Shown here: one piece after another, positions 10,159-22,296 of the stretch | How positions within the stretch are numbered: position 1 is the stretch's first letter | How the letters are laid out: each line of letters begins with the position of its first letter | NCBI GenBank assembly: GCA_026210745.1 | Contig: CP110631.1 | Coordinates: forward strand, 4,712,001 to 4,776,000 | Reading direction: 5' to 3' | Source of the DNA: Exobasidium rhododendri | Taxonomy: Eukaryota > Basidiomycota > Exobasidiomycetes > Exobasidiales > Exobasidiaceae | Length of the DNA: 64,000 bases | Made by a program: the position numbers and the translations under genes | Notes under the pieces: model-generated | The model's input: only the letters and a program-made list of their open reading frames with translations | Told to the model about the DNA's origin: nothing | Databases searched by the model: none

Positions 10159-11937
10159 TCAGTCTATCTCCATCGGCACACCTCCACCATCTGCCAGTCC
10201 GACGAGCCTCGCCTTCTCTTCCTGATCCTTCTTCTTCTTTTCGTCTCTTTCGCTCTTCTGTCGATCTTTTTCTCTGCGGATCCTCTTCTCCGCCACTCGG
10301 ATGGCTTCTCTCATCTCGGCAGGTCCAGGACTAGCAGCGACAGCATCTGGTTGGTAACCTAGATTCTGCCTGACCCACCGCTTCGTCGTTGGGCCCAGCA
10401 CTGCAAGTCGTGGATAGCCATCGGGAGGTCCGGCACTTAACCACTTTTCCTTTCTCTCTTTTGACTCTGCACTATCTTTTGCATATTCCTGAAGATTAAA
10501 GTCAAAGGTGTAATGTTCAGGCATCCACCTTCTCTTCCTGAGATCATCCAGGGCGTATTGCAGCCCACTGGGTGAAAAGAAAACGAGCCAATCCGGCTTG
10601 GTACCTGTTCCTGTGCCTAGCCCGATGTCTGTGTCTAACGGGAACGTAAAAGAAAAGTCGTCAATGGGAGAAGCTACCATGAGTGGTGAGCCAGTCGGTT
10701 GCAAGATTGATCCGTTGTTACCATCTCCGGTTGCGACGGAGGGTGGGACCGGCGTCATGGCTGTCAGGGGGGCACCTCCTTGCAATACACTCCCTCCCGA
10801 ATTTAAATTGCTGTTTGCCTTTCCTTCCAGATTTGCACTGTTCTTACGACGCTCAAATCCAGGTCCGAAAAGACTGCCGACACTCGGTCTTCTTTGACTA
10901 CTACCTGATCCTGCTCTGCTCGATCTTCGACTTCCAGGACGACTAGCGGATGCCGGAGGTAGAGATCGTGAAAGAGCATCGCAGGAATGACTAAATGCTG
11001 GATCAAGACATGTTTCATAGACGATCAATTCTTCGACAGGGATCGGTGGTGTAGCGTTTTGTAATGCGTCACGAATCGTAGGTGCATTCTTGTCGCCCGT
11101 CAGGTAGAGGAGGGGAGGTTCATCCGACCCAACATCGAGATTCTGACCAGGAGCAGCACCCGAAGGACCATTAAAGTGCCGAATAATATAGGTCGCAAGA
11201 AGTTCTCCAGTTCCTGTTGCACCTGCTCCCATCACCAAGGAAGTCCGAAGAGGTTGAAGTAATTGTTTTGAAAGAGAGCGTAAGGCTTCCCCTGTCGCAG
11301 GCCCTACTGCAAAGAACGGTTTACGTGGCCAAAGAGTGACAGGTCTTTTGCCCTCCCTTACTGCTTGATTCACTATTTGAGTAGCTTCTGCCCAAGCTTC
11401 TACTGCTCTCTGACTCGTTACGATGGCTCCTCTGTACGGTCTTCTTTCACCTCCCTTCTCCTCTAAACTGCCATTCATTATACGATCCGCCAGCTGTTCT
11501 GCATTCAGCACTCGGTGTCCTAAGATAGGCACGCTGGTCACACAGTATTCCCGTTTTGGCACATCTTCTTGATCATCGGTCATAGCATCAGGATCGTCTG
11601 CAAGATGATGCGTCGTAAGAGTGGCATCATCATCAATCCACCTTCCTCTCCTCCTTCCTGTTTTACTTGCATTCAGAGCGCTCTTGAGCAAGTCAGCTCC
11701 AGAACGATCGTTTGTCGATGTTAATTGTGAGAATTGGATTTGTGGTGGAAGAGGTGTACTTGAACCCGATTCCAACGCACTGAGAGGAAAGGAGGGCAGA
11801 CAAAACGTTCCAAATGTATCATGGTAAGGGTCAGTCCCTTCAGATGGCGGTACTGGGGTTCGCAGCATCAAGACAGAGGTAGGACGCATAGATGTTGCGC
11901 TCACCAAGTCTGTAGATGTCATGATAGGTGTCGACAT
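10159..11937 (-). CDS. HEM4: Uroporphyrinogen-III synthase
   Basis: Closes and rearranges hydroxymethylbilane to uroporphyrinogen III, the fourth step of haem synthesis; cytosolic. Single exon of 592 residues. The two-domain enzyme is recognised by VPILGHRVLN and RGAIVTSQRAVEAW in the N-terminal half, KPFFAVGPATGEALR and GAGATGTGELLATYI in the middle, LLYLTGDKNAPTIRDAL, ELIVYETC, then DWLVFFSPSGLQYALDDL and LAVLGPTTKRWVRQNLGYQP in the C-terminal part. The protein is roughly twice the usual length because of two low-complexity inserts: a Ser/Arg-rich stretch after about residue 320 and a Gly/Thr-rich stretch before the last domain. The C-terminus is a charged, Lys/Glu-rich helix. The ATG at 11937 is clear. 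It is divergent from DPM3 with about 430 bases between. Confidence 0.9.
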   Translation of the reverse strand: MSTPIMTSTDLVSATSMRPTSVLMLRTPVPPSEGTDPYHDTFGTFCLPSFPLSALESGSSTPLPPQIQFSQLTSTNDRSGADLLKSALNASKTGRRRGRWIDDDATLTTHHLADDPDAMTDDQEDVPKREYCVTSVPILGHRVLNAEQLADRIMNGSLEEKGGERRPYRGAIVTSQRAVEAWAEATQIVNQAVREGKRPVTLWPRKPFFAVGPATGEALRSLSKQLLQPLRTSLVMGAGATGTGELLATYIIRHFNGPSGAAPGQNLDVGSDEPPLLYLTGDKNAPTIRDALQNATPPIPVEELIVYETCLDPAFSHSCDALSRSLPPASASRPGSRRSSRAGSGSSQRRPSVGSLFGPGFERRKNSANLEGKANSNLNSGGSVLQGGAPLTAMTPVPPSVATGDGNNGSILQPTGSPLMVASPIDDFSFTFPLDTDIGLGTGTGTKPDWLVFFSPSGLQYALDDLRKRRWMPEHYTFDFNLQEYAKDSAESKERKEKWLSAGPPDGYPRLAVLGPTTKRWVRQNLGYQPDAVAASPGPAEMREAIRVAEKRIRREKDRQKSERDEKKKKDQEEKARLVGLADGGGVPMEID

Positions 11938-12365
11938 GATGAGCCGGAGTGCTGACTGCTATATCGAGAGAGAAGTAGGATGCCTTGATCGTTCTGAGCT
12001 CTCAATCAAATGAGTGTTGCACTTTGTTGTTGGTCGTAGTCAGGGAGTGAGTGTGAGGTGAAAGCAGGGAATTGAAGGCAGTGCTCATCGATTAGAGGTG
12101 GGGCGGAGAGGACAATCTTCTACAACATCGTTGCCTGCAGCCAGAACTTCAAATACCACGACTGATCTTGTACGGGAATTGACACTAAACTCAAAAGCGA
12201 GAGAGAGAGTCCACTTCTTTACTTTGTAGAGGCCAGTCAGGCGGTGAAACGCAAAAATCGGTCATTGCATCACGCGTGGCACCTCGCGAGTGACCCCCGT
12301 CCAACGACCGACACTTTTGTTACTTTCCCAGCATTGCTCTATCTACGTCTTCACTTGAGAGCATC
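11938..12365. promoter_or_regulatory. Bidirectional HEM4/DPM3 promoter region
   Basis: About 430 bases between two divergent starts. The element TCACGCGTGGC at 12270-12280 lies about 85 bases before the DPM3 ATG and is identical to a copy in front of the MTHFR gene. It contains the palindrome ACGCGT (12272-12277), which in ascomycete yeasts is the MluI cell-cycle box; whether it acts that way here is unknown. A GA-run near 12200-12212 is also present. Confidence 0.4.
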
Positions 12366-12836
12366 ATGACGAGAGCCAGTCGCTTCTTCACGCTAGCTGC
12401 CGTCGCTGTCTCACTATGGCTGCTCTTCGTCCTCGATATTCTTCCTTTTCCGCTACTGAGCAACGAAGCCAAACATGATATCCTTCCAACAGTAAGTAGT
12501 ATAAGCATCTCAAGGTGTGGTCATTATGAGGAGAGAAGAGTCGACTAATATGGAAATTCATTTCTTGACTGGACTACTCTTGACCAGGTTCCATGGTGGG
12601 TGCTCGTCTCAACAGGCTCATATCTCCTCTTTCAAATCGGCTGGGGTCTATACACTTTTAATGATGTGCCAAAAGCGTATGATGACCTTATGATTGTAAG
12701 TGCAAGGAGAGAAGATGATCTTTACATACGTAGAGTGCAAGATGATCGACGGAAGATTTCCCTTCTCTTCGTGTCGGCACAGGACATCAAGACGGCAAAG
12801 GACTTCTTGAGCTCAAAGGGCGTTGAACTGGACTAA
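12366..12836 (+). CDS. DPM3: Dolichol-phosphate mannosyltransferase subunit 3
   Basis: Small ER membrane subunit that anchors the catalytic Dpm1 and so supports dolichol-phosphate-mannose supply for N-glycans, O-mannosylation and GPI anchors. Exons 12366-12491, 12588-12695 and 12783-12836 give 95 residues, the usual length. The start MTRASRFFTLAAVAVSLWLL is the first membrane helix, and VPWWVLVSTGSYLLFQIGWG the second. TFNDVPKAYDDLM is the conserved 'TFNDC.EA..EL' block, and the C-terminus DIKTAKDFLSSKGVELD matches the coiled-coil end that holds Dpm1. The second intron (12696-12782) is 87 bases, in frame and without a stop, so a naive reading adds 29 charged residues that do not fit the family. 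Confidence 0.88.
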
Positions 12837-13261
12837 AAGAAGAAGCCGTGTCGGTGCTGCCAGAATATCAATCTTGGCTGGTATCGATTCGAACGTCGCC
12901 ATCCAGCAATTATACACAGCGGGGTAACAGTAGCGATTCCGCACTGAGCAGCACGTTCCGCATCATCTGTATTATAGGAGGGACACAATCTTCGTAGGGA
13001 TTGTCTGAAAGCATCCCTCAATGCATCGGACACATTCGGAGGACAAGGCTCCCAAACGACGCACTCTGAATTTTGCAACGTCAGGTATTCAAAGATTGTG
13101 AAGAAGAAATAGTACAAATTGATGCGCAGAAGGTAGGCATGGCACCAGTGAAAAGGAGTTGATTATGATACAACCCAGCTTACGAAGAGAAGAGATCAGA
13201 AGGGATGGGACGGTGACGATCGTTTACATTGTTACTTCCACCCTGTTCATCTTTGAGGAAG
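12837..13261. other. Convergent intergenic region
   Basis: About 425 bases between the 3' ends of DPM3 and the PTR2-type gene. A 94-codon minus-strand open frame overlaps it but has no ATG and no recognisable domain. Nothing else is seen. Confidence 0.45.
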
Positions 13262-15299
13262 TCATTGTTCCTTTTCCGGAGTAGAGACAGTCTTTTCGTG
13301 ACTTCTGTTGTTCTGTTCCATGTCCCAAGCTTCTGCATCGGCGTCCTTGTGACTCTTGTATTGACTAGTCTGCAAGTTGTTGAGGTAGTCTTCTTCTGCA
13401 TCGATGCCTCTGTACATGACAGCAAACAGGCATCCAGCCACAAAGGCAATGCAGGCAAAACTGGTGTACATCCAGACCAGGAGTGGATCTTTCACTAGTG
13501 GAATGAATGCCTCCTGAATAGCACTTCCGATCGCCGTAGTGAAGAGTCCGACGGCCATGACGAGCGATCGCATGTTCCTTGGTGCCTTGGTTAAAGCGTA
13601 CTCTAGACTAATGACAGAGGCAAAAAGCTCGGAAATTCCAATCAATGCATAGGGTCCAATCTGAATCCAGACGCTCAAGGGGGAGATGCAAGCATTGCCG
13701 GCTGCATCCGTCTCGGCACTTGCCTGATAGCCACAATTGGAAGTTTGGTAGATGTAGTATTGTAGAACGGCGGCCCAGACCATTCCCGCCGAAGCGAACA
13801 TGAAACCGGTGAAGATCTTCTTGAGCGCAGTGAACTTGAAGCCCATTCTGCGCAAAGCTGGGTAGAGACCGTATTCGAAGACGGGCACAAAGAAGATGAT
13901 GGAGAGTGGATCCAAGTTCTGCGGGATTTCATTGGGAACACCGTTAAGCGTCATGGTTGCACCTTGAGACACCAAGTTACCTGAAATCTGATTGTAACAA
14001 AGCCAGTAGAAAGGGAAAAGCAAAAAGACGTAGCAAGCCTTGTAACCACGTCGAACCTCTTCGACCCACTTGTCGTCGAAAGTCATCCAATGAGGCTTGT
14101 TCGCTCCTAGGTGACTAGGCTTGACGTTTTCCCAAAAGTCTGGTGCGGTCATGTTCTTGAACCACCGGACCGGGTTCCAGGAGAAACGTCCCTTGGAAGC
14201 CATTCGAAGTAACTTGAGAGCGTTGGAAAGCACTGATCCGGAAGGGGGTGTCTTGACGTACCGATTCCGAGCAAAGAACAAGATTGGTACACAGATAAGG
14301 AAGACAATGGTTGGAAGTAGGTATGCAAGCCAGTATCCGACGTATTTTTCTGCAAATGGCATGGCGACTTGACCTCCGATTGCACCGATATTGATCATCA
14401 AGTAGAAGAAATCGAACAGTCGTGCAGCGGTGACAGTGGGATCAACGATGACTCTTTCTCCGCTCTTCGGAAGGACTTGGATGTATTGTCTTTCGGCCTT
14501 GATCTGTTCAGCGATGAGGGGACTGACTGTCGACTTGAAGAATCCAGTGCCGACACCATTGATAATGACTCCTAGGACAAAGGGGGCCAACGCGGCGTCG
14601 GCTCCTTTAAGCACAGGCGGAAGGGCGGATATGATGAAGAGCACATGACCGACAAGAGCGATACCAACACCAAGGCAAACGGTGTTGAATCGTCCTAATT
14701 TAGTGTCGGCCAGGTATCCACCAATCAGGGGGCAAGTGTATACCCAAAAGGTGTTGAAAGTGGTGATACCGGTGCTTGCTTGCTGTCCTTTTCCGAGCGC
14801 ACCAGCAGTTCCGTCGGCGCTTGGATTGCTACCGGTCGTGCTGCCGGCGGGTAGAGGTTGCTGAATGAAGCTGCAAGGGGCCCCAACGAATCGCGTAATG
14901 AGCAACAGGCACGATTGGTAAAAGTATCTCTCTCTATCGGGACGTGACTTACTTGGTAAAGACTTGAGTGGTTCCGTAGTATGAGAATCGTTCTGCAAGT
15001 TCACATACAGCGACCAGGAATGCAGTCCACGGGATAGGGGCAGGCACTCGTCGTAGATTGATTCGATCGTGCTCCGATACATTGTAGTCGAAAGCGTCAT
15101 CTTCATCGACGTTGCCTCTTCCCTCACGAAGATGTTCCACGATTTCAGTGGAAGATTTGCTTCCTCCTTTCTTTTCTTCGTGGATCTCTTCATTAGTGTG
15201 ATGGTCAGTGCCGACATGGGGTGGGAGAAACTCGTGTTTCTTCAGGCCGGCCTCGTCAGCTTGCGCGAAGCCATAACCACCAACGAGTTGCGAGTCCAT
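13262..15299 (-). CDS. PTR2: Proton-coupled di/tripeptide transporter (POT/PTR2 family)
   Basis: Imports di- and tripeptides with protons across the plasma membrane. Exons 15299-14953 and 14870-13262 give 651 residues. Family hallmarks include ELAERFSYYGTTQVF, broken by the intron and continued as N-FIQQPLP, then GGYLADTKLGRF, the loop before FFYLMINIGAIGGQVAMPF, and FFVPVFEYGLYPALRRMGFK. About twelve hydrophobic segments are visible. The N- and C-termini are hydrophilic, as in fungal Ptr2. The E-x-x-E-R motif for proton coupling is present as ELAERFSYYG. In yeast PTR2 is controlled by amino acids and peptide supply; nothing in the promoter here shows this directly. The joined exons are a whole number of codons, which supports the splice sites. 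Confidence 0.93.
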
Positions 15300-16455
15300 C
15301 TTTGATGCTTCTCAAGAGGGACAGTGCGGGAGAGAGAGTCTGTATGTGAGGAGAAAGGAGACAATGGGAAAAGGGAGACAATGGAAGCGAGGGATCGAGG
15401 GAGAAGGAAGATGGGCTGTGGTCAGGCGAGTATGTCACGCTATATCTACTTCTACCCAGCCTCCTGTATTCTCGGTATCTTCGGCAGTTACTCTGCCTAG
15501 AGGTGTCGTGCTGCTGATAAATAGTGACGCCAGAATCCCCCTTCTGGGCGAATCCTGAACAAGGGCAATCTTTCCAAGGCCTCTCTCTCTCCCTTCCTCT
15601 CCCAAAGATAATGCAGGCTACAGCAAGCGAAAGCTAAAGCAAGGTCAGTGCTGTAAGCAGCAATTCATTTCAGCTGTCTTGCCGTGGGGGCAATTTAGTT
15701 TTCTTCCTGGAAGTGTCATGTGGAAATAGTGCGGTCTTGGCGAAATAGCAAATTATGCGATCTTGCGCAATCTTCTCTCCTTGCGCCCTTGAGAAGGAGA
15801 GAGGGGTCGACCAAGCAGAAGAAAGAAATAAAAGGGAAATCCGAGCTAGTGGATATATTAGCCGTGCTGTTCTTCTATCTTTTTTCTGTCTTTTGAAATC
15901 CTCGAGGGCACTACAGGTGAGAAAGCAAAATCCAGCAGTCGGGAAATACATGCACCGACCGCGCGGTCGAATGAAAAGCCAAATCTAAAAAGACGGCTAG
16001 CGGCAGGGCGTCTCTTGCCTCTCTCTCGACACGCGCAAAGAGACAAAGAGAAAGGAAGAGAAAGGATTATAGTACGATCAAAATCTAAATAGTGGCAAGC
16101 ATGCTCCAGCGGGGACGGGCCCGCATCCCGGCGGTACAGAAGGAGGGAGAGAGAGGATCCGCCCCTTTCGCTGCAGGGCGGGAAGTCGTCGGAAGAAGGC
16201 ATCGTTAGCAGGCGGGTCGACTAAGGGAGAAGGGGCTAGGAGTCGGCTGAGCCAAATGCAGGCACTTGTGCAAATTGACCAGTCAGTCTACCAGATTTCC
16301 TCACTCCCCCTTCCCCTCTGATCCCACAAGGTAGGCGCTATCTTGATGCGAAAGATAAGGTGTGCTTGGCATTGTTCTTTGGCAATGATAAGGCAGGTCC
16401 GACAAGGTTTAGAAATTTACACAGTGCGGGGGTTCTGGAATTGAGAGAAGGAGAC
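15300..16455. other. Intergenic region, PTR2-type promoter
   Basis: About 1.15 kb upstream of the PTR2-type gene and downstream of the coiled-coil gene. It is purine/pyrimidine-skewed with GAGA and CTCT runs (for example 15327-15400 and 15583-15600). Two overlapping open frames of under 120 codons on opposite strands show no domain and are probably chance. Confidence 0.45.
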
Positions 16456-19400
16456 TTAAGGGAAGGAGTCGTCCAGGACTGTCAAGTCGGCAGCTAGGTC
16501 TGGCGTTCGAGCTGTATAGGAAGTGTCGCCACCGGTGGTCGCTGTGCTCGTGAATCTGTTTGTGCCGGATACCTTCCTCCAGGAAGGGGGGGATGAAGTG
16601 GTAAGACTTGATCGTGACGGTCGAGATCCGCCACCGCCCACTCCGACAGAAGAAGAAGAATTGGAAACATATCGAACACTTTGCGGTATGCCAGAGGAAG
16701 AGGAGGAGGAAGGCATGATGATCGATGAAGCACCGAGACTTCCTCCAACAGGCCTCTGATGAGTTTTGTCTCCCCTTCTGGCAATCAAGCTCCCAGCAAA
16801 TCGATCGGGCAGGACGGTCCGCTGTGCGATCGGGCTAGAGCTAGGGAGGCGTCTGCTAGAGGCATCAAGTGAAGACATAGACGAAGTGCTTGCGGGAAGG
16901 ACTGCAGATCCGTAATTCACTGACCTTGATGTCGAAATAGAAGCAGGAGTATTGCCGGTGGTCGGTCGTGGCGATCTGGGTGTCACGGAGGTGGTAGGCA
17001 AGGGTAATCGACTAGAGGAGGTTGGAAAGGAGAAACGCTTTGTGGACATATCGGGAGGAGGATTCCTCCTTGTTGGCGTCGTTGACTTCCGATGATCGAG
17101 GTCGTCGGCCTCGTTGGAAGAAGCAGAAGCGGCTGTAAGCGTCTCTTCCAGTGGTTCTTCCTTTTCCAATGACCACGACAACTCCTTGTCATTTACACTC
17201 AAATCCATTGTGGAAGTGTAAGAGTGAAGACTCGGTGAACGTTCTACTGCTCTGATCGTATGATCATGGTTTTTTGTCACGGAAGCGTTAGCACTTGAGC
17301 CGTACTCTGGAGAATGTTCGTCGTCCAGTAAAGTAGTGTCGAAGAGTCGCCTAGAGACGGGGTGGAGATCTTCTTGTAACAAGCTGACTGAACTTGCGGA
17401 TGACTCGCTACTCTCCTCTCTTACGTGATGGTGTTGGTGATCACCTTTCTCGCCATCCTCCCCTTCCACCCCTCCTCGTTCTCCTTCTGCATCCACCTTT
17501 GCAGCATTATCGACGGCCTGTTGCACTCTTTCCAGCAGTTCTGCAATACGAATTCGATCAGCGTTCTCGTTCTTCAACTCTTCTTCCAATATCCCTATTC
17601 GAGACACCAGGAGAGCCTCCTTCTCTTGCTTGCGATTGAGATTTCTTTGTAACTCTAGCACGCGAGTGACTTCCTGGTAGAGTTCAGCTTTCAGATCTTC
17701 ATTCCTTACTTTGAGGAAGACTGCCTCCTTTCTCGATCTTTCCAACATGTCCAGCAGACTGTCTAGTTCAAGGGTGTGCCTCTTCTGCATAGCCAGATTT
17801 GCAGTCGTGTAGGACGTCGCAGGTGGAATGATGGCAGTGTATGATGAAGTGTCTGGACCAGCAGCAATGGCGTAATCATGAGAGCTTATTTCACCAGAAC
17901 TGTCTCGAGGATCGCTCTTGCTCTTTGAAGATGATATCCTCTGTTCTAGGTTCATGATCAAATCCGATAACGGTCTCTTTGCAGTAGTGTGTTGTGTTGA
18001 AGAAGTATATTTATCCATTCGCTGAGAAGCGTCATTCACCTTGGTGTTTACGGTACTGGTATTGACTCCACTTGAAGTTTTTGCTGTCTGAAACGACGAC
18101 ATGGAGCCGCTCACTGTCGAAGAAGCAGGCGGACGACCAATACTCGCCGACTCAGGACCGGTCATCATCTTCGCTTCATCGCGATCTAGCGGCAGTTGCG
18201 AGGTGCGAGACACTTGCCAGATCTTGGGCACGCTTGCTCGTGGAAGTGCAGAAGGTGTTAAATGAACGGATGGCGATGCAGTGGTAAGAGCAAGACCCAT
18301 ACCTGCTTCCAGGCTTGCATCGGACTCCCTGCGAGGGAAGCCCTCCTGATCGCGTCGACTAGGGCCAGTGTCTCTGCTCGGTGTGACTGTACTCTTTACG
18401 CCTTTGCCTCTTTTCAAGCCTTGCGGTGTCACACTTTCCAGGGCTTGCATGGTAAGAGACTTATCTACATTGGCTCTCTGACTTCCAATTGTAGCACTTC
18501 TACTTCTCGATCCCGACATGATCGCTTCTCTTGCAGGTGGTGTAGTCGGAGGAGTAGAATGACTCACTCCAGTATCTTCACTCTTACGTTCTGCACTTCC
18601 ATGACTCTGCACTAATGCTATTGGCGCCCATTGCGATCGATAACTCATATCCTGGAAGTCGACCCCGTCCAAGTTCACCTTTGGACGTGTAGGTATCTTT
18701 GAACGGTTGAAAAAGAAGGACGATTTGCGCTCCCTTGTTGGCACTGTCGTTGTCGCTGCCACACTTTCCGTTCGACCGAACTCATCTACCTCGGGGATGG
18801 TGGCATTCGCTCTAGATCGTTTTTCGGAAACCGTGGTTGATTTCGATCGGGAGCGGAAGATGTTGCGGACTCCATTTGAAAAAGAGGAGGAAGGTCGAGG
18901 TGGATTGGCTACGCGGCCTGTGCTTATCGGCCGCGAAATGGTTCTGACGAGGTTAAAGAAAGAAAATTATTCAGTCAGGCCGAGGTACCGATACTGCATA
19001 CAGAGTCCTGCCACTCACTCGCTGTGTCTCCCTTCACTTGGCCTAGCTAACATCGTTCTTAGGCTCGCACTGGCCTCTGAACCAGCTCGTTTACCTTCAG
19101 ACCTCCTCACAGTCTTCTTCACCGATGCCTCATCAGCGTATAGCATGGAATTATCGATCCCTCTTCTGTCCGACGACGACGATGATGATGAGAAGGGCTG
19201 TTGAGACTCAATATTCATCTTTTCGCGATCGAAACGAGGCGGCTTTCTCTCTGAGGAAGTGTAATCTACTATACTTGAACGACTTCTATGCGATTTGAGA
19301 ACGTCTTCTCGTTCACTCTTGTTGATAAGAGGAATAGTGACAGCCTCTACCGTCTGTCCAGCAATCTTTTGTATTGGTAGAGGAGCAGATGACTCGATCT

Positions 19401-20638
19401 TCTCAAATAGTGTACCAAGGCTGCGATCTTTGTCGGTGCGCGGTTGCGAAGGCGAGTCGAGGTTAACCACAACAGACGATTGACTGAAATTTCTATTAGA
19501 AGAAACCTTTCTCTTTATGAATGATGCCGAAGGTGATCGAGGTGGTGGTGGCAGAGACGTTGGTCTGCTTGCATTCGGAGACCAAATGCCATAAATGGGT
19601 GACGCAGGCCAGTCACCAGTATCTTGAGCAGGAGGTCTCGACACAAATGTGAGCCGATTAGTCGCCGCTAGACCGGGCGATTCTTCTTGGGGTAGACCTG
19701 TCACTCGAGAGAGTGGGGTGTATGCCTTGACACTTGCTGTCGCTGCTGTTGCGACTAGATGTTGGAATTGTATAGAGGAGGAGCAGGATGCAACGAGGAG
19801 AGGGAATATGGAGATCAGTACGAGAGCTTAGATCAGAGGGAGAAAATCCAATGCAACTGGGGACGGGACGGATGTAGGTACTGCACTGTGTTCCAGTCTA
19901 GTACGCGGCGGCAAGGCGCGAAAATTAAAGAATGGAGAGAAAGTGCAGAGCGAAAAAGAAGGTTTCACATGAGTTTCAAAGTAAATGTATAGAATACTCT
20001 CACTTTAATGAAAGTAGAATCAATCATTCCCTTATTCAACTTATTTTCCGAGGTCGTGATGGGGGGGGGGGGGGGGGGAGCATTAAGAACACTGAAACTT
20101 GGTTTGAAGAGAAAATGAGAAGAAAGGAAAGCGAGAGACACGGGCCAGACTCACCGTTGCTACTACTGCTACTAGCACTTTGGGACACAGGTTGGGAATG
20201 TGATTCTTCGCATGGCCGACCTCGCTGCTGGACATCTGAATGGCTCACTTCTTGGCACACTTGATCGTTGGCAAACGAGTCGGGCATCTGCATTGTGTCG
20301 GATAGATGGCAAGTAGATTGTTCGTGCCCCTTGACATTTTTGCTGAGTTTGCGCTTGATAATCTGAGCTTTAGTCTGTCCCAGTACTGCTACGCCCGACT
20401 CTATCCTCCTTGGTGCAAGCGATGCTATCGTTGTAGAAGGAGGATCAAAAATGGCAGCCAAGCCGCTTCTTCCGCTTCCGTTCCCATTTCTTCGCGCCTG
20501 CCTTCGCAGATTGGATGTGGAAGAGCCAAAGATGTCGACCGATGTCGAGCTCTTCTTCTTCCTCAAGGTGAAGAAGCTCTTTACGGGCCTCTTCTTTTGC
20601 TTCAGACTAGTAAGCCTTGAGGGATAAGAGCCTGGCAT
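16456..20638 (-). CDS. Large Ser-rich coiled-coil protein, unknown function
   Basis: Three exons fit: 20638-20155, 19742-19019 and 18943-16456, adding to 1231 residues. I do not recognise the family. The N-terminus (MPGSYPSRLTSLKQKK) and most of the protein are rich in Ser, Thr, Pro and Arg and look disordered. One clear coiled coil lies in the third exon at about 17500-17790: a Leu-heptad stretch beginning HTLELDSLLDMLERSRKEAV and continuing LKAELYQEVTRVLELQRNLN through KEALLVSRIGILEEELKN. The C-terminal 250 residues are Ser-rich with many SP/TP sites, suggesting a phosphorylated scaffold. Intron 1 is unusually long for this window (about 410 bases) and contains an 18-base G run on the plus strand. 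The start ATG at 20638 is preferred; a GTG 24 bases upstream in frame is not used. Role in polarity or cytoskeleton would be a guess. Confidence 0.6.
20061..20078 (+). repeat. Homopolymer G(18)
   Basis: Eighteen consecutive G on the plus strand inside the first intron of the coiled-coil gene (C-run in the transcript). Confidence 0.95.
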
Positions 20639-22260
20639 GACGTCCTCATATCCTCGATGCACGCCCTATCTGCCTGTGCCCTTAGCAGCGACTGACAAAG
20701 GTCGTCACCGGATTGATTTCACTCTATGGTGCGCACTTTCGCTGCGATGACTGCCAAGCCCTCTTACACACAAAGTCTCTTGCTTGTAATCTGGTATATG
20801 AGCTGTGACCTCTTCGCGCCTGCTGTCTGCCCTCAGAAGTACCTACCTCGATTGGACGGTGTATCAATAGCGGCCTATTATTGTGATCGAACAGAAATAA
20901 GCTCGGTCCAGGGTGAAACGAAGCGATCGTCGAAAGGGAGGGGTCCCAGAACGTGCAACGAGCTTCGTGATGATAATATTGGTGCACGGAAGCAGGTAGA
21001 GAGAGGTGTCGATACTTCACTGGTGGAGACTGGCTTCTACAGCTGCTTTGAGACGGACGATGCTAGAAGAGAGATACCGAGAGCCTAGCTTGACGTCGAG
21101 AGCGATGGAGGTTGCTAGTACTGATCAACCCAAACCTTCGACTTGATCGGATGTTTCGCTGAACTATATAGCACGAATTTCCGAGGGAGTTTGGGTGCTG
21201 GACGCGATTATAGGAGGACAAAAGGAAGATTGTTTTGTCTTGCCTGTTTATGCGAGTCTGCGAAGAGATGTAAGAGAAAGGAAGAATAATAGTAAGAACA
21301 TCCAAAACGGCGGTCCTTTTAATCACTACCGGATGACAATACTACATGTTACAATGTATTCTCGCAATGCTCAAGGATCGGCAAGATCTTACACATTCTG
21401 CAAGATCACACAGTAGCTACAGTCCCTCCTCCGTTCAAGGTAAGCACTACTCAATTGTATGTGGTCCGACAATATACAAAAGTGAATAACGTACTTATGT
21501 GTGGAAGCTTCACCACAACGTTCTCCTTGTATTCCGTATCGCTCCTTGGTCAGCAACGAAAAACAAAATAACAACAGAAGAGAGAGGTGGTAATACGACG
21601 GGGCAGGGGAGGACCGTGATTCCACCCCAATTTAACATCGCTAGTGACTATCCGATACAAATGGCAAAATGTCGCTCGCTACTATCTACAGTAAACACTT
21701 TAAAATTCGCCCCTGTCTTTGTGATTGAAGAAGCACGCTAAGCTCGCGCCGAGTGATCGACATTGCATACAACGCACATCCTCGTCACTACGCGCTCTGC
21801 TGTCTGCCAATTAAGCATCGAGCCCTAAGCTGATAGTCCCTTCGGAGAGTGGTACAGCACCGACCGGTCGAGCCCTTTGCTCTTCTCTCGTAAACCCTCC
21901 CTGCCGCATATAGGTGCCGCATATAGGGGTAGTGGAAATTATCCCTTAAGTGTCATAAAGTCGTACGGGTTTGTCGGCCTTCGAAGAAGGCAAGAAGGGC
22001 TAAGAGGACCTAGACGGGGTGCACAAGCAGTCGCACGAGAAGTATCGCCGGTGAGGTATAATAAAGTTTGGCGAGATTGGCCCATTCGGCATATTGGCCT
22101 GCATCCCGCTTTGCAGGGCATTGGAGAGAGGTGCAGCAACGCTGAAACTTAAAATTACGTTTCTCTTTCTTTCGTGGATGGAACCTTCTCGGCCTCCCTT
22201 CATGGCGGTGATCACGTAGCTCAACGCAGGCCGAAGCAACGTCTCGATCACGCTTGAGTG

Positions 22261-22296
<36 letters not shown>

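Noticed and set aside
12833-13117. A 94-codon minus-strand open frame overlapping the DPM3 stop.
   Set aside because: No ATG in the frame, overlap with a real gene and no recognisable domain.
13262-15217. Reading the PTR2-type gene as one 651-codon frame through 14871-14952.
   Set aside because: The first part would be out of the conserved frame; splicing to the exon at 15299-14953 restores ERFSYYGTTQVFTNFIQQPLP.
20726-21088. A 120-codon plus-strand frame with a hydrophobic segment.
   Set aside because: Has an ATG but no family signal, no convincing splice sites and atypical composition; kept only as part of the gene-poor region note.
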